A stretch of DNA of 64,000 bases from Lycium barbarum (GCF_019175385.1 NC_083346.1:56139821-56203820); one strand, 5' to 3'; shown: positions 11,401 to 22,654, counted from the first letter of the stretch. The notes: generated from the sequence alone by a model not told the origin. Numbers and translations: made by a program.

Positions 11401-14400
11401 TGCTAATGCTCTCTGAACTGTGAACTGAGAGTAGAAGCAACTTTTGTCTACATATATAAACGAAGACATATCCATTTGGAAAATAAGATGTAAACGAAGT
11501 TAAGAAAACATACCAAAACGCATTTTCCTCTGGCATTAGAAGCAATAATAGACCAGCAAAGAAATTCATGGCCTGCGTTGTTAGACCAAAGGTGCAGTTT
11601 GATCAATGCCAGAGGACTATTGATTCACTTAAGGAAAAGAAATGTTTGGATGATTCTTAGATAGGTAAAGAATCAAAATTTTCACAAGGTATAAACATAA
11701 CACATTGTCTACAATATTTTTTAGAAGAAAACTGAGTTTAATAATAAAGCCTAGAATGAGATGCTGGGTTTTTACACAGAAGAAGAGCAATAACACCATG
11801 TCTACAGCACCGCTTAGAACAGTCTGAGAACAATGTTGGACATACTTAAATAGATGATAAGATTCTACATTTCTCACTTATTTCAAGAATGCAACTATTC
11901 AAACAATAATTTGAATCCCAATCACAGTAATTCAACAACAATTATTCTAACATCTTTTCTTACCCTTATCATATTTATGCAAGTAAAATTACCCTTATTG
12001 ACCAGTGAGACAAAGGGAACATCGGAAAATAGTCAATGGGGATTGACACTTTAAAAGATCAAATTTGCAGCTCAACAACTCAGATACCCATGAAAGGAGA
12101 ACAAGAAGATATTTAAACATGCATGTGGTATTTATTTATTTTTCCTTTTGATGACCGGGAAATCCATCAAGGGCACCAAGCCTTAGGACCAACCGCAGCA
12201 TTCGGAACTCGGGGATAATGGACCTGCACCCTCTACCCTTTTCCACGTAAATACCAGGTTTAGATAGCGTTGCACAGGACTTGAACATGTGACCTAAGTC
12301 ACAGGTCCCTCAACCTTTCCGCTTGAACTAAGCCCAAGGGCTTAAAGATGTAAGTGGTAATAAGCACTTGCATATGATCACTTCCTTTTTCTGATTTACA
12401 ATTTTTCTAACTTCACAAAGTTTAGCTCTTTATATTGTTCATCCTTCCTTACTCATCCAGGAATTTCTCAAAAATCATCTCCACATTTTATTTTCTAATA
12501 TTTGGTTCCTCATTAAGAATGTTGTTCTGAATCAGGTTACACCTATGTCACTGCTAACTTTTGTAAACTCTAAGCTTGATCAAGTAACCCTATTGAAAAA
12601 CTAAACAGACGAGGATGAAATGGGTGCAATAACTTGATTAAAACTGCAGTTAATCCTCACTTAAATGATTCCACTTGACTTTCTTGCACAATGCAGAACT
12701 TAAAGTTTGCCACCTACTTCTTTTTAAAAGGGATACAACACAGTAATACCCACTTAATTTCAATTGAGAATAGCAATAGGAGAGCATTTGAAGGGTACAA
12801 GTGAGGAGTATCCTCATGCCTTTAGTTTCTTTTTGGTGCATCTATGAGGTTCCTAATTCTATAGATGATTGGGTGACTTCTTGCAAAAAAAGAAAAATAC
12901 TTTAGCCAGGTCTCTCTATCTTTTGGTATACTACTTGATACAGGAATTTTCTCTTTAATAAACTTATTTACCTTATCTAAAAAATTAATTTAAAAATAGC
13001 TGCAATATAGCAAGTAAAGACACAGGATCTCTGCAGTATTAGAAACTTCACCAGCTATAAAGTTGTCTCGTCTGGAAATAGATAGTTAAAGAGTAATTAT
13101 TACAAAATGCTGCAGGAAAACTGGTGTTATTGATATCTTTGGCCCTGGAAGATGCTTTGGAAGACCAAAGCACCACCTAAGGTGACATATTTTAGTTGGC
13201 TAACAGCACATGGTGCATGCTTAACTCAAGAAAGGCTTCAGAAAAGAGGTTTACACCTATGCAGCAGAAGCTTTCTTTGCGAGAATTCCTCTGAAACAGT
13301 AGGTCATTTACTCTTGCACTGCTATAAAAATTGGCAGATAGGGGGTTTGTTCTTGAATGCCTTTGGGGTCTCTTCGAAAATGTCACAAACTTCCACAGGT
13401 TAATTATGCAGTTGGCAGGCACAACATGAGAAGAAGAGGAAAGCAAGATGTCGAAGACTATCACTGTCTGTATCGCATGGACATTGTGGCTTGAAAGGAA
13501 CAAGAGGTGCTTATAAGGAAGAAAGGATCCTTCTCTATATGTCAAATTCACTTTTATCCAAAAATTAGTGTTTTGGTTGAAGGAAATTCTTTTAGCTGGT
13601 ACATTAGATACAGATCTGTTTGAGTCTCTGGCTACATAGGACCTTCAATTTGTCCTGCTTTTGTACTGTTTTTGGTACCTCCTTGGTACCCTTTTTTTAA
13701 TTTTTTTTAATTTTTGAAACTGGTACTATTGAAGTACCTCCTTGGTACTTATGTAATAAAATTACCTTACCTTATCAAAAAAGATAGTTAAAGAAGGAGC
13801 AATAGTATTAATTTTTTCTTCCTCCGAAAACGCAGTCTTGCTTATGGTAAAATAAAGGCCAAAATTGAATCAACAACAAACGTGTAGTGTTGGTAACCCA
13901 ATTTTCTTCTGGCCTCATGGTCCAATAGAACTTCAAAGATCTTAACAAACATGACTATCTTCCCTGCAATTTTCAAAACACCTAGGGAAGAAAATGAGGA
14001 GTAAATAGAACAGCACTATGCTAACAGAATACCTGACAATAGCCGACCAAGGGATTGTGTCGAGCATAGGCTGTAAGTAAACGCCTTAAAGCATTTCTTC
14101 CATCCTCGTCTAGAGCAGGATGTCCAGGAAATGTTCGTGGTAGATCCTGCATAAAACTGCAAGATAAGATTGGACCCAAAAGGGACAAACCAGCAGTAAC
14201 ATAGAATACAAAAGTTACTAAAAAAGAAAAGTTGACATATAGCACATTCAATGACCTTCTCAATCTGCCCTCTCCATTTCTCAGGTATACATGCAGAGTC
14301 TATGCTTGCATTAGCAGAACTTCCGTAGTCCTCTGATTCCACACTTTTAAGCTCTGTATTATTACCAGATTTAGTGCCTAACGCAAGCAAATCTTGATAA

Positions 14401-17400
14401 TAGGTCTCCACTCTGCGTGCCCTCACACCCACAAAGGCTTGCCAAAGCTGTTATTTAATTTTAAGCTTACGTGAATAAAGATAGTGAACTCATATTACTT
14501 TAAAGAACACAATAATAAGGAAATTTCAAAGAATTATATGTACCTCTCCCCTTAGAGCCATGGGTACTCCACCCTGAACAAGACACTCCAATTCTTCTTT
14601 CCAAGGAGGCAAAGCCTCTTGACTAGTATTAGCCAAATGGCTAACTGTATCATTTAAAGGGATGTCTTGCATGGAATCCAACTCAGATTTGTCCAAAGAT
14701 TCTGATCTTTCCATATCATAGAACTCATCTTCTGAGTCCTCTTCAGATATTCCTTTCATGGATTTACTAGACTCTTCAATTGCAGGAAGGTGCTTCCGAG
14801 AACCAGAATCTTGCTCCTGTTTGGCTAAGTTTACTTTCCTTTTTACACGAGTGCTCATCAAATCCTCAACGGCATGTAGAGATGGGCTAATTTCCGTCCA
14901 TATTTGAGCCTGACTATTTTTCCTCTCAACAGAGGTCAGTGTATCATCCTTCTCTGTTGTGCTTTCAAGTTGACTGTCTTCTCTATTCTGTGCATCACAA
15001 CTTACCTCCTGAGCAATTGGTTCAGCACCAAGATTAGTAGAACTTTCGTCTGCAGATATCCCATTTATGGGCAACTTAGCAGACTCTGCTTGACGCTCCA
15101 AGAAATCCTTCCACCTATCAGATCTCTCTTCCTCTTCTTCCTTAAAAAGAAATGCATACAGGGTGAGATAATATTTACTGTTTGATTGCTGAGAAATGTG
15201 GCAGATATAAAATAAAATGAAGATTCATCCCCCCCCCCCCCCCCCCCCCCAACCCCAGGTCTCCTGTCTAATTTTCAAAAAGAATAAATAGGATATTTAC
15301 TAGTGCAACAGCAATGATGACAAAAAAGTACCTTGTAGATATTAACATATTCACGGTATCTTTGTACATGCTGAGGTCGTACAGCAAATCCATAAGCATC
15401 CCTGTTAACACTGATACTTATTAGTGAAAAATTCAAGGAACAGTTTATGGAAACAAAAATCTTTACATGAAGAAGTTCCCAGGAAAACAAATTAAGGTAG
15501 TGATGTGACGATATGCTTTATATTGCTTATCCTCTTCGAATGGTTAGAAATAAAATAAAATATATCTTATTTTAGCCATAAAATTTTATTTAGTCTTAAA
15601 TCTTTTTTGTTAGGGAAAGAGTTCAGTAGTTTCAATAACTCTTATTTCTTCAAAGCATATATTTAGGACCTTCATATTCTTTTGTTTAAATTAGTTATAT
15701 GATATTTGTTGCATTGATTTACTACAATAATATTTCTCTGACTATTTAGAGAACCATATCTTTTTGTAGGTCTCCACTTTTTGGTATACCTCTTGTATAT
15801 GCGTTTTTATACCCAAACTGTTATTAAAGTTTATTATCTTATCAATAAATAAATAAATTCTCTCTATCCCTTCTCCCTCCCCCCTCTCTCCTTTCTCTCT
15901 TTCTTCCCGTACTATTCTTCTCTCTTCTCCTTATCTTTCTCGCTTAACAATGCTCAGTGCAACATCAATCTGGTACAGGAGCACAAGTTCCAATGCATCA
16001 CACTAATACACTCTTTGCATTCTTTAATACCATCTGTGTTATGTGGCCACTCAATTGCCTAAACTGTTCATCTGCTTCAGATGGCCGTTTGCACAAGTAA
16101 CTTATTCAATGAAAAGATCAACAACCACATTCTACTCATTCAGATCTATTGAGAGTCACAATAAGAACCTCACTCGTCATATCTCATTTTCTCCAATCAG
16201 AAGAGAATAAAGTAGATCATTAGGATATCGTCATCACTTGATATCACTTTTCTTTTTTCTGATTAGTATGTTATCGATGCAAACAACACCAAGCAGGTGC
16301 TAAGTTACAAATAACTTAAATTACAAACTCATCCTAGCTCTTTACGGATATGAAGCTTAAAGAGAGCCAAACTCATTTACATTTCACATTTTACACTAAA
16401 AATTAAAAAACTGTAAGTATCTGTACTTTATAAATTAGCCTCCTTTGTCAAAAAATAAATTGTCTTGTTTTCCCCCTCAAAACAAATCTTATTCCTTTCA
16501 CACCAAATGGTCCACAGAATGTAAGAAGGGACAGCATCCCATATACTGCTTTCATTCCCTTTCTCATCTTTTACTTTGCCTACACTCCGAAGCTTGTTTC
16601 ATAAAATTTGTAGTTACCCATTGTACACCAAACAGATCTAGAAACAAACCTTAAATCTGCCAGGTGGCAGAACAATGGAGAAGTTAATAATTTCCTGTTT
16701 CAGCATCTCCACTGCATAAAGCAGCTGCATAAGTTGAGTTCCCTTCTCTGCAAAAACTTGTGTGAGACGAGCTTCATTTGAGGCTATCCAAGTGAAGCAG
16801 GCCATCTTCGAAGGAGCATTACTTTTCCAGATAGTCTATCATCTGTGACTTATCAGTCTATCAAGTTCTGCAGTCACAAGTCAGCTCTTCAACCCCTTGT
16901 ATGTAACTTAAAACTGGGCTACTCTTTCAACTTTCTAGTATCGAAGATCCCTTCTACATTTGGATGTTCTAAACATCCAGTTTCCGCAGTCTGCAATGCA
17001 GTTGTGTTTATCCAATGTCGGTATATATAAATCCAGAAAAGTATTCTTCAGTAGGTCTATGCCAGCCAGTAATCCTCCCACAACTTATGTTCTTTCCATC
17101 CCCTACCTTTTAGCTCACAAATTTATAAATTCATTCCACAACCTTTTTATGTGCCATGTGAGATATTACCTAAGGGTGTACCAGTGTTATCAAAGGCGCG
17201 CTTTAAGCGCGCTTAAGCCCTGAAGCGAGGCTCAAAACATGTTGAGCGCTTCGCTTCGCTTTATGTGCACTTCAGTGTCGTCATCAAGGCTCTAAGACAT
17301 ACTTTTCCTTGCCAATAAGCCTCTCTTGAGGAGGTGACACTAGATGATTGATATTTCACTTTATCGTAATATTTTTACATTTTCTTTGTCATATATTGGT

Positions 17401-20400
17401 TATTCATGCTTATTATTATTATTAATCTTGGACTAAACATATATATATTTGTATTTTTGCACCATTGCGCTTTTTTTCATTAAAGCCCACACTTTATTTG
17501 CGCTTCGCGCTTAAAGCCCCAGCTGACCTTAGAGCTTTTTTGCGCTTTTCGCTTTTGATAACACTGGGGTGTACAACATTCATCTTTCATCCCATATTTT
17601 GCTCTAGTGACACACTTCCAAGGTTTGTCATCCTGTTCATAACCAAACCTACAAAACCATTTAAGCAAAGTCATTGTGATGCATTCCAGATTCATCACCC
17701 TAAGTCCACAATTTATTTTAGTTTCATTCGCTAATGACCATTTAATTAAGTGAAACTTCTTCACTGGACGACGATCTTTATATCTGGTTTACTTGTAAGT
17801 TTTACTGGGTACACTATATAGGTTGGTATACTATAAAGAGAACTGCTAATCCATGTTACCCTTCCCCAAAACAGAGATCCCATTTTTTTATATGATGCCA
17901 ACTTTCTATCAAACTTTTCTTTAACTCCCTGCCGTACTACTTTCCCTTTATGCTTTGCACCCAATGGAAATCCCCGATAGTCTTTAGGAACTCTTCCACT
18001 TGCATCACGAAATATAGAGCTCTTTGCAAGGCTTATGTGGGATTCAAAGACTAGCAGCAGCACATTCAAAATAAGAATATCCAATCCTCAGTATTGGCTC
18101 CCATTGATCAATACTGAAAACAAAGGTTGTTGAGATTCATGCATGAAACCAGTAAGTCCATCTATCCCCAAATCCCATCGTCTTCAAAGAATCTGTGCTG
18201 TCAAAGGCGAAAAGCATAGAAAGAGCCCAAAGACTATTGAGGCTTTAGGCACAAAGTGCATTAAAGCATGGCCTTTAGTGGAAAAAAAGGTTCAATAAAG
18301 AGAAAACTAAATTATATGTGTGTGATGCAAGGAAAAATAATTATAAACATAAATAACAATTACATGAACAACGTAACTAAAAACCTATATAAATAGCTGA
18401 AACATATGAAGAAAAAGCACATAAATTAAGTTTAAGAACCCATAGAAAATTTGATAAAGATGCAAAAATGCAGTTTTAAGTTTCTAATCCAGTTTAAGTG
18501 ACTATTTTTCTTATATTTTTTTTAATTTTTTTTTGAAGAGAAATTTCTGAGATTAAATGTTTGAATTCCTCTTTATAATAAGTACCTATAAATTCATTCA
18601 TAATGTCTTCTTAACAAGTAGTATATCTCTTTGTTAATTATATTTATTATTTAATGCCACTTTCCTTTGTCGGTTATATTTACTGGATATGAGGCATACA
18701 CTTTAGCATTTTGATACTGCACCGAAGTGCAACCTAAGCGAGGCAAGGTGCCTCGCCCTAAGTTTCACATAGCTTCAAGGTTTAAGAGCATATCAGATGA
18801 GCCTTTAGCAACATTACAAAGAATTAAGAACAAAAACACAATTCTCATGGTCAAAAGGGATTTTCTAAAAGCAACTTGCATATTAATCCCACAAACACCT
18901 TTGACCTTTTTTTTTTTTTTTTTGATTTAGGCATTTACAATCAAAACGACATCTATAATATGTCTCCCATGCACAAAGGTAATTTGTAATTTTGAAATTT
19001 GCTTCCTAATCAACTTTTTCTTTCTTGTGGTCATCACTTCATCCCTTCTTTGTTTCTTTTCTGATAAGTCAAAATTTTATAAAAAGAACACCAAGTCATT
19101 GTGAAAAGATGTATGTCAACACTTTGTCTATTAGTTAGAAATGAAATAGAGTTAATATTATCCTTATTGAAACAAATAGAATTGCAGTAGTTTCAAAAAT
19201 TCTACTAATTATTTAGAACTCCCTATCCTAAAAATAGAACCTTCGTGTAATTTGGTTGAAATTATCTGTTTAATATTCTATTAATTTATTTACTATTGCA
19301 ATTTCTCTTTCTATCCCTTCTCCTTTCTGACCGCTTTTTATTTCCTCCCTTGTTTTTGTTTCTCTCGGTTCTTCTCTCTTTTTACTCATTCCTCATTCTT
19401 TTTCCAATATCTCTCTCTTGTCCCTTTTAGGTACTATATCACAGAGTAATAAATGGGATACATTATCTTCATTTTCATCAAGACTGACCATATCAAGAAC
19501 TGAAATAAGACAGCAAAAGCCTGTTGAACATTAATTGCCCAAAGAACAAGCCCATCAAGACAAAAAAGTGAATGAAGAGGATTTTTAACACCTAATTTTT
19601 TTTGTCATGTAAGTTGAGTGGGCGTTTGGACATAAAAATGTGAAATTTGAAAAAAGAAAGTTAAAAAAAATGGTATTTGGAAATCGGAGTTGTGTTTGAA
19701 CATGAATACAACTTGAGAAAATGTTGAATAATTTGGAATGGAAAACGTGAAAACAGGTAGTTGGAGTTTTTTGAATTCCGGAATATTCCAGAATTCAACT
19801 TTAAGTTCAATTTCAGAAAATTGTAACAATTCTATGTCCAAACATGATTCCAGAATACAATTCCGGAAAAAGGTGAAAATTATCCACGGCATTATCCACG
19901 GCCAAACGGATCTACTACTAGGACTAGCAGTTCTCAGATGAGCTGTTTAAACCATAAGTCAAAATCTGATATTCTCACATAATTATCAAAACAATGTCAT
20001 GATAGACCAAACTGATTTATAAACAGCAAGAATTGTTTAATGTTCTTCTGTTTTCTTCCATTTTAAGTGACTACCATATTAGTTTCTTCATTAAAAGAAT
20101 TAAGTACTTCTTCACAGTTTTATTTTTACACATGCCATCACGTTCTAGAGATTGTTAACACAAATTAGAACATCAACATAAAGGTCAAATTTATTAATTT
20201 ATCCTCATAAGAATTTACATTTCACTCAGAGTCACCAATACAAAGTTTGAATTAATAATCAGAGCAAGATCAGAAAGAGAAACTTAATATTTGCAGTAAT
20301 CCAAAATTAAAGGAAGTTAATCAGGTTATAATCCAAACAGCATCGTTGATGGATCGAGCTAAAAGAGCCACCCAGTGCACTCTATGCGCGGGTCCAGTGA

Positions 20401-20576
20401 AGGGCCTGTTGTACGCAGCATCACATGACAGCAATTTTACCAGTTACGCCAAGGCATCGAGCCAAATCAAGAAAATGAAATACAAGGGTAAAAGTGGAAG
20501 GGGAAGAGAGATTTATTTACCTCTTGTTGTCAAAAGAGATGTGGGGTGGATTCAAAACCGCTGTTTCTGCCTTCAT
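2896..20576 (-). CDS. TBC-domain Rab GTPase-activating protein (18 coding exons, 828 aa)
   Basis: TBC proteins speed GTP hydrolysis on Rab GTPases in membrane traffic. Coding exons from the start: 20521-20576, 15332-15401, 14544-15140, 14256-14447, 14033-14146, 11514-11572, 11195-11261, 11001-11052, 10783-10875, 10545-10628, 10012-10436, 9088-9149, 7498-7567, 5962-6042, 5755-5856, 4066-4190, 3713-3833, 2896-3012. Every intron is GT-AG, all phases agree, and the sum is 2,487 bp including TAA. The N-terminus has [11 protein letters not shown] (about residue 27 on), then an acidic serine-rich linker (about 60-220). The TBC domain spans about 225-440 and carries both catalytic fingers: IxxDxxR as IEKDLPR (303-309, Arg309) and YxQ as YCQ (341-343). 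A coiled coil (about 590-745, [20 protein letters not shown] onward) follows, then a basic tail. It looks like the plant gyp1p-type Rab-GAP family (family name from memory). The ATG at 20574-20576 was chosen because it opens MKAETAV in frame with exon 2. The Rab partner cannot be told. Confidence 0.93.
4430..5540. repeat. Tandem duplication (about 140-bp unit) with a TIR element in one copy
   Basis: In intron 15 a unit beginning atttattaggattgaacag occurs at about 4432 and again at about 5398. The unit continues with atggacacca and gaagaaaac and ends near agagat...caacaaa. The right copy (5398-5540) is uninterrupted. The left copy is split after gactaa (4514) and resumes at about 5331 (gcatataatggacacc). 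The inserted DNA is the TIR element annotated separately, so the right copy acts as a ready-made empty site. Confidence 0.7.
4516..5329. mobile_element. Non-autonomous TIR element A, with G-rich interior
   Basis: The element runs from ggccattt (4516) to aattcggcc (5329). Its terminal regions match those of element B at 8151-8905: a left part with aagatg(t)...tgaatacacatct, and a right part with cagatttagacctccattaagtgcaaacaaa. A run of about 29 T (4520-4548) has replaced part of the left terminus. The interior (4730-5130) is a degenerate GGTGGT-type array; its minus-strand open frame (His/Thr/Pro-rich, 4717-5217) is a by-product of that array. The superfamily is probably hAT-like, but no clean target duplication was found beyond the shared ctaa(a)g at both ends. 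Confidence 0.6.
6043..7497. other. Intron 13 of the TBC gene, with a LINE/SINE-like remnant
   Basis: The part from about 6185 to 6240 (ctaagtcccaatcctaaat, then ttgaggtcagctgtatgaatcc) matches a phrase I recognise from widespread plant non-LTR repeats, probably the tail region of an RTE-type LINE or a derived SINE. The related-looking text continues to about 6660, with overlapping short open frames on both strands that have no known domain. From about 6750 to 7490 nothing identifiable is seen. The whole stretch lies between exons 13 and 14. Confidence 0.4.
8151..8905. mobile_element. Non-autonomous TIR element B, with G-rich interior
   Basis: The ends are inverted repeats: AGGCCTCATTTGTTT (8151 on) and, read in reverse from 8905, AGGCTTCATTTGTTT. 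Both are followed inward by related text (tctgaat). The same family is present as element A in intron 15. The interior (8430-8715) is almost pure GGGT/GGTGG text including 22 consecutive G (8459-8480). The open frame 8585-8797 is only this array read as Gly/Val. No transposase and no convincing target duplication. It lies in intron 12 of the TBC gene. Confidence 0.65.
12131..12345 (-). mobile_element. tRNA-derived SINE (antisense), in intron 5
   Basis: Read on the minus strand, the unit starts gcccttgggcttagttcaag and contains an A-box-like ttagttcaagcgg. About 35 nt later comes a B-box-like tgttcaagtcct, so a Pol III internal promoter is visible. A tRNA-unrelated body follows and it ends in an A/T-rich tail (aaataaataaat). 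Imperfect flanking repeats (atgcatgtggta at 12119-12130; atgtaagtggta at 12349-12360) look like the target duplication. It resembles the Solanaceae SINE families; the exact family is not determined. Confidence 0.65.
12905..12992 (+). mobile_element. LINE 3'-tail remnant
   Basis: The text tcttttggtatactacttga ... ataaacttatttaccttatc followed by an A-rich stretch resembles the 3' end of the LINE at 13093-13782 (gtaccTTGG...aattaccttaccttatcaaaaaa). A similar short tail occurs at about 15765-15860 (ttttggtatacctcttgtat ... tattatcttatcaataaat). No coding part is attached. Confidence 0.35.
13093..13782 (+). mobile_element. 5'-truncated LINE with target duplication (L1-type tail)
   Basis: A 690-bp insertion is flanked by the 12-bp direct repeat GATAGTTAAAGA (13081-13092 and 13783-13794). 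It ends in ...accttaccttatcaaaaaa, a typical target-primed insertion signature. The frame 13152-13403 reads [19 protein letters not shown], later [10 protein letters not shown]. That is the zinc-binding domain that follows the reverse transcriptase in plant L1-type ORF2 proteins. Everything 5' of it is missing, and the frame closes early. It lies in intron 5 of the TBC gene, opposite to gene direction. Confidence 0.85.
15229..15250. repeat. Run of 22 C in intron 2
   Basis: An uninterrupted poly-C of 22, followed by aacccc. It is one of three G/C homopolymers of exactly this length in the window (others 8459-8480 and 31158-31179). Confidence 0.9.
16245..18192 (-). mobile_element. Antisense LINE ORF2 remnant (RT C-terminal part to 3' tail)
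   Basis: Read on the minus strand from high to low coordinates: a piece like TMGFGDRW (about 18175) and [20 protein letters not shown] with [16 protein letters not shown] (17800-17990) match the reverse-transcriptase end of plant L1-type ORF2. [13 protein letters not shown] ... [20 protein letters not shown] (17560-17760) is the downstream conserved block. [19 protein letters not shown] (about 16775-16830) is the RT zinc-binding domain, and [17 protein letters not shown] (about 16450-16505) is the C-terminal motif. Stops and frameshifts occur throughout. The tail (T-rich on plus strand, 16245-16262) marks the 3' end. A hAT-type MITE (17182-17566) interrupts it. Confidence 0.8.
17182..17566. 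mobile_element. hAT-type MITE with perfect 8-bp target duplication
   Basis: A 385-bp element starts CAGTGTTATCAAAGGCG and ends, in reverse, CAGTGTTATCAAAAGCG. Those inverted repeats begin CAGTG, as in the hAT superfamily. It is flanked by the 8-bp duplication GGGTGTAC (17174-17181 and 17567-17574). The interior is rich in gcgctt/aagcgc near both ends. It has no coding capacity. It sits inside the antisense LINE, so it is younger than that insertion. Confidence 0.88.
18193..18790. mobile_element. Diverged second copy of the CAGTGTTATC-type MITE
   Basis: The left edge gtgctgtcaaaggcgaaaag matches the reverse complement of the right end of the MITE at 17182-17566. The similarity continues (gctttaggcac..aaagtgcattaaag versus gctttaagcgc...). 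The right part carries cctaagcgaggcaaggtgcc. The ends are too diverged to define a target duplication. It abuts the 5' side of the antisense LINE fragment. Confidence 0.45.
19618..19912. mobile_element. TIR element / MITE (gggcgtttggaca family)
   Basis: The left end is gtgggcgtttggacataaaa; the right end reads ccacggccaaacgg, the reverse complement of a similar terminus. The body alternates ttccggaat- and gaatt-rich text facing inward. I recognise the gggcgtttgga-type terminus as a very common MITE family in Solanaceae genomes (from memory). No clear target duplication is visible. Confidence 0.6.
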
Positions 20577-22407
20577 TTTCGGTAGAATTGGAAACAATCA
20601 ACCCGATAATTCTTCAACCTAGATCTTTTCTCTAAATCTAACTGATTTTTCGTAACAGAAGGTCTCTAGTATTTCCAGATTTGGTGTTCCATTATTATTA
20701 TTACATACACAAGTGCAGTTTCACAAAGACAAGACTGGTTGGTTTAGTCAGTAGGAATGTACTCAAACTTAATGGGGTGGGGTGGGGTCCAGAATAGAGG
20801 GCACGTTCCCATGGGAAATGCGAGATTACCGTCACGTTATGATGACATGTGAAAAGGTTATTGTTGCTTAACACACACAGTTCTAAAGCGTTTTTTTTTT
20901 CTTAGTCAAACTGGGTTGCTGTTTCAGAGATCTTACATTGGATCAAGCTGAATTAATTTTACTTCTACCCTCGTTTAAATGATACTCTAGTTGCATCTAT
21001 TTAATGTCATTTTCTATTTTACACAATTCATTTTTTCATATATTTTTTTAATTGACATATGTCTAAAACTAGTAATTAAAAAATGGGTTAAGGGATCTTA
21101 GGTCTAAATATGAATCCTAATTAGGCCATTGCCCATAAGATCTGGGAGCCTAATTTCATATTCTGATTTTAAATCATTGTTTGTTTATGAAATTTGCACA
21201 AAAATTTCAACTTCAACTTCATATCATGATTTCAAATCTCAAATTCTTCAAAAAGTAGGATTTGGGATTCCAAATTGTGATTTCAAAATTTTTTTTAATG
21301 TAAAACTTGACTCATAAATTTATATTTTGTAAAAAAAGATTCATAAGTTGGTAGATATTTTTTTTAAATGTAAAACTCGACTCATAAGTTTATATTTTGT
21401 AAAAAAAGATTCATAAGTTGGTAGATATTTTTTTTAAATGTAAAACTTGACTCAAAGTAACAATATTGGTTCGGCTTCTCGGTCATCTGACTAAGAAATG
21501 CATGCTCAATGTGAAGATATTGTCTGTAGTATGTGGGAGAATTATACTAAAGAGCAGTTACACTACAACTCGTATTCAATTTTCCTATTTATTGAACTAA
21601 AATTCGATCAATAGATGTTGTATTTCTTAGAAAGAGCTTCCGCTAGCTATTAATTTTGTTCTGAACTATGGTTTGCTCATTTGGTAGGATTGTATGAGAA
21701 TTGGGGAAGCTTTGATAGTTTTCACAACTAGTTTTCATGTTTATAAGATGTTGGAATATGAATATGAATAGGATTTGTATATATCCAACATTGAAAAGGA
21801 TTTGGATATTACTACTATATATAAGAGCAAACTTAGGGACTTTGTAGTCCTCACAAAAAATTTCAATTTTTTTAAAAACTTTTTAATTAATTACTTTTAG
21901 GTCCTAATCTTATTTATTTAAGTCAAATTAATTTCTTTTGTTTTTAAGGTCTACTTTTCAAAAGCTATCGAACCTCCTACCCCATTTTTCATGTTATTTG
22001 GTTTTCTGTTTGGTGCTCGATATCCGCATTTGAGCCCAATTAATCCAGATAATTCGCACTGTATCGCGCCCATTCGGGGGAAGCGCTCCCTCCAAAGAAT
22101 TTTTCCATATTCATGTTTGAACCCCTAATCCCTAATTAAGCGAGGAACAGCTCCATCCGCTGCACAAGTTAAATTATGTATTTGTCTTAAAAATTCATTA
22201 ACTATGTATAGATTATTTATTTAAAACTAAATAACTTCAGAAAATTAGGATACATAACTTATAAATGTCAAATTCTGGCTCCGCATTTGATTTGAAGTAA
22301 ATAATTTCATCAAAATGGAAGTTGAAATATTAAAGGAGTGGAATGAAAGTTTTGCTTTCATATATTGAAAATATACTTATATGAAATTTAATTATTACTA
22401 ACGTAAT
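20577..22407. other. Intergenic region upstream of the TBC gene (promoter side)
   Basis: This is the 5' flank of the minus-strand TBC gene. The first 100-200 bases must hold its 5' UTR and promoter, but I could not identify a TATA box or transcription start. A short upstream ATG (about 20685, minus strand) would open an 8-codon frame if transcribed. Beyond 20.8 kb the sequence is AT-rich with a 70-bp tandem repeat (21297-21453). No gene was recognised. Confidence 0.5.
21297..21453. repeat. 70-bp tandem repeat, about 2.2 copies
   Basis: The phrase aatgtaaaac(t/c)tgactca starts at 21297, 21367 and 21437, a period of exactly 70 bp. The intervening text (tttatattttgtaaaaaaag, then attcataagttggtagatat) is almost identical between the two full units. 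AT-rich and non-coding. Confidence 0.9.
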
Positions 22408-22408
22408 T

Positions 22409-22458
22409 ACCCACTTGTGGGACTACAATGAGTATATGGTTGTTGTTGTTGTTGTTGT
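22409..22458 (+). mobile_element. 3' tail of a TS-type SINE
   Basis: The sequence acccacttgtgggactacaa followed by tgagtatatgg and six TTG units matches the 3' end of the Solanaceae TS SINE, whose hallmark is a TTG-repeat tail. Only about 50 bp of 3' sequence is present. The call is from memory of the family consensus. Confidence 0.6.
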
Positions 22459-22499
22459 ACACTTGTACTAACACAAATTATATTTCTTTAATTAAAATA

Positions 22500-22640
22500 T
22501 CTACTTTTATATCTTGAGTAAGCACGGGCCTCACATAACTATAAGCCCGGGCCTCACATAACTAGTAGTGCCTATAAAAAGGAATCAATGAAATATTATA
22601 GATACATAATTCAATAATATTTTTCTCTCATAATTTATCA
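22500..22640 (+). mobile_element. 3' part of a Ty1/copia LTR
   Basis: The text just left of a primer-binding site must be the end of the 5' LTR. It includes a 22-bp-scale direct repeat (gggcctcacataacta twice, 22527-22563), a TATA-like cctataaaaagg (22570-22581) and an end at ...tttatca (22640). The 5' limit of the LTR could not be fixed. It may begin near the SINE tail or further left. Confidence 0.5.
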
Positions 22641-22642
22641 CT

Positions 22643-22654
22643 TGATATCAGAGC
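22643..22654 (+). other. Primer-binding site (initiator Met tRNA type), copia element
   Basis: TGATATCAGAGC differs at one base from TGGTATCAGAGC, which pairs with the 3' end of plant initiator methionine tRNA. It lies two bases after the LTR end, in the usual position. A leader of about 460 nt follows before the gag start. Confidence 0.75.

Larger units (their letters stand above)
15402..20520. other. Intron 1 of the TBC gene (5.1 kb), packed with repeats
   Basis: The first intron separates the 18-codon first exon from the rest. From low to high coordinates it holds an AT-rich stretch with a possible LINE tail (15480-15960), an antisense LINE split by a hAT-type MITE (16245-18192), a diverged second copy of that MITE (18193-18790), a T run (18907-18923), a C/T-rich tract (19300-19430), and another TIR element (19618-19912). 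No expressed-looking nested gene was found. Both splice sites are canonical and join in frame (AG|G completes Arg19). Confidence 0.8.

Noticed and set aside
21297..21453. Evenly spaced repeats considered as a CRISPR array
   Set aside because: Two full contiguous 70-bp units with no variable spacers in a plant genome; ordinary tandem duplication.
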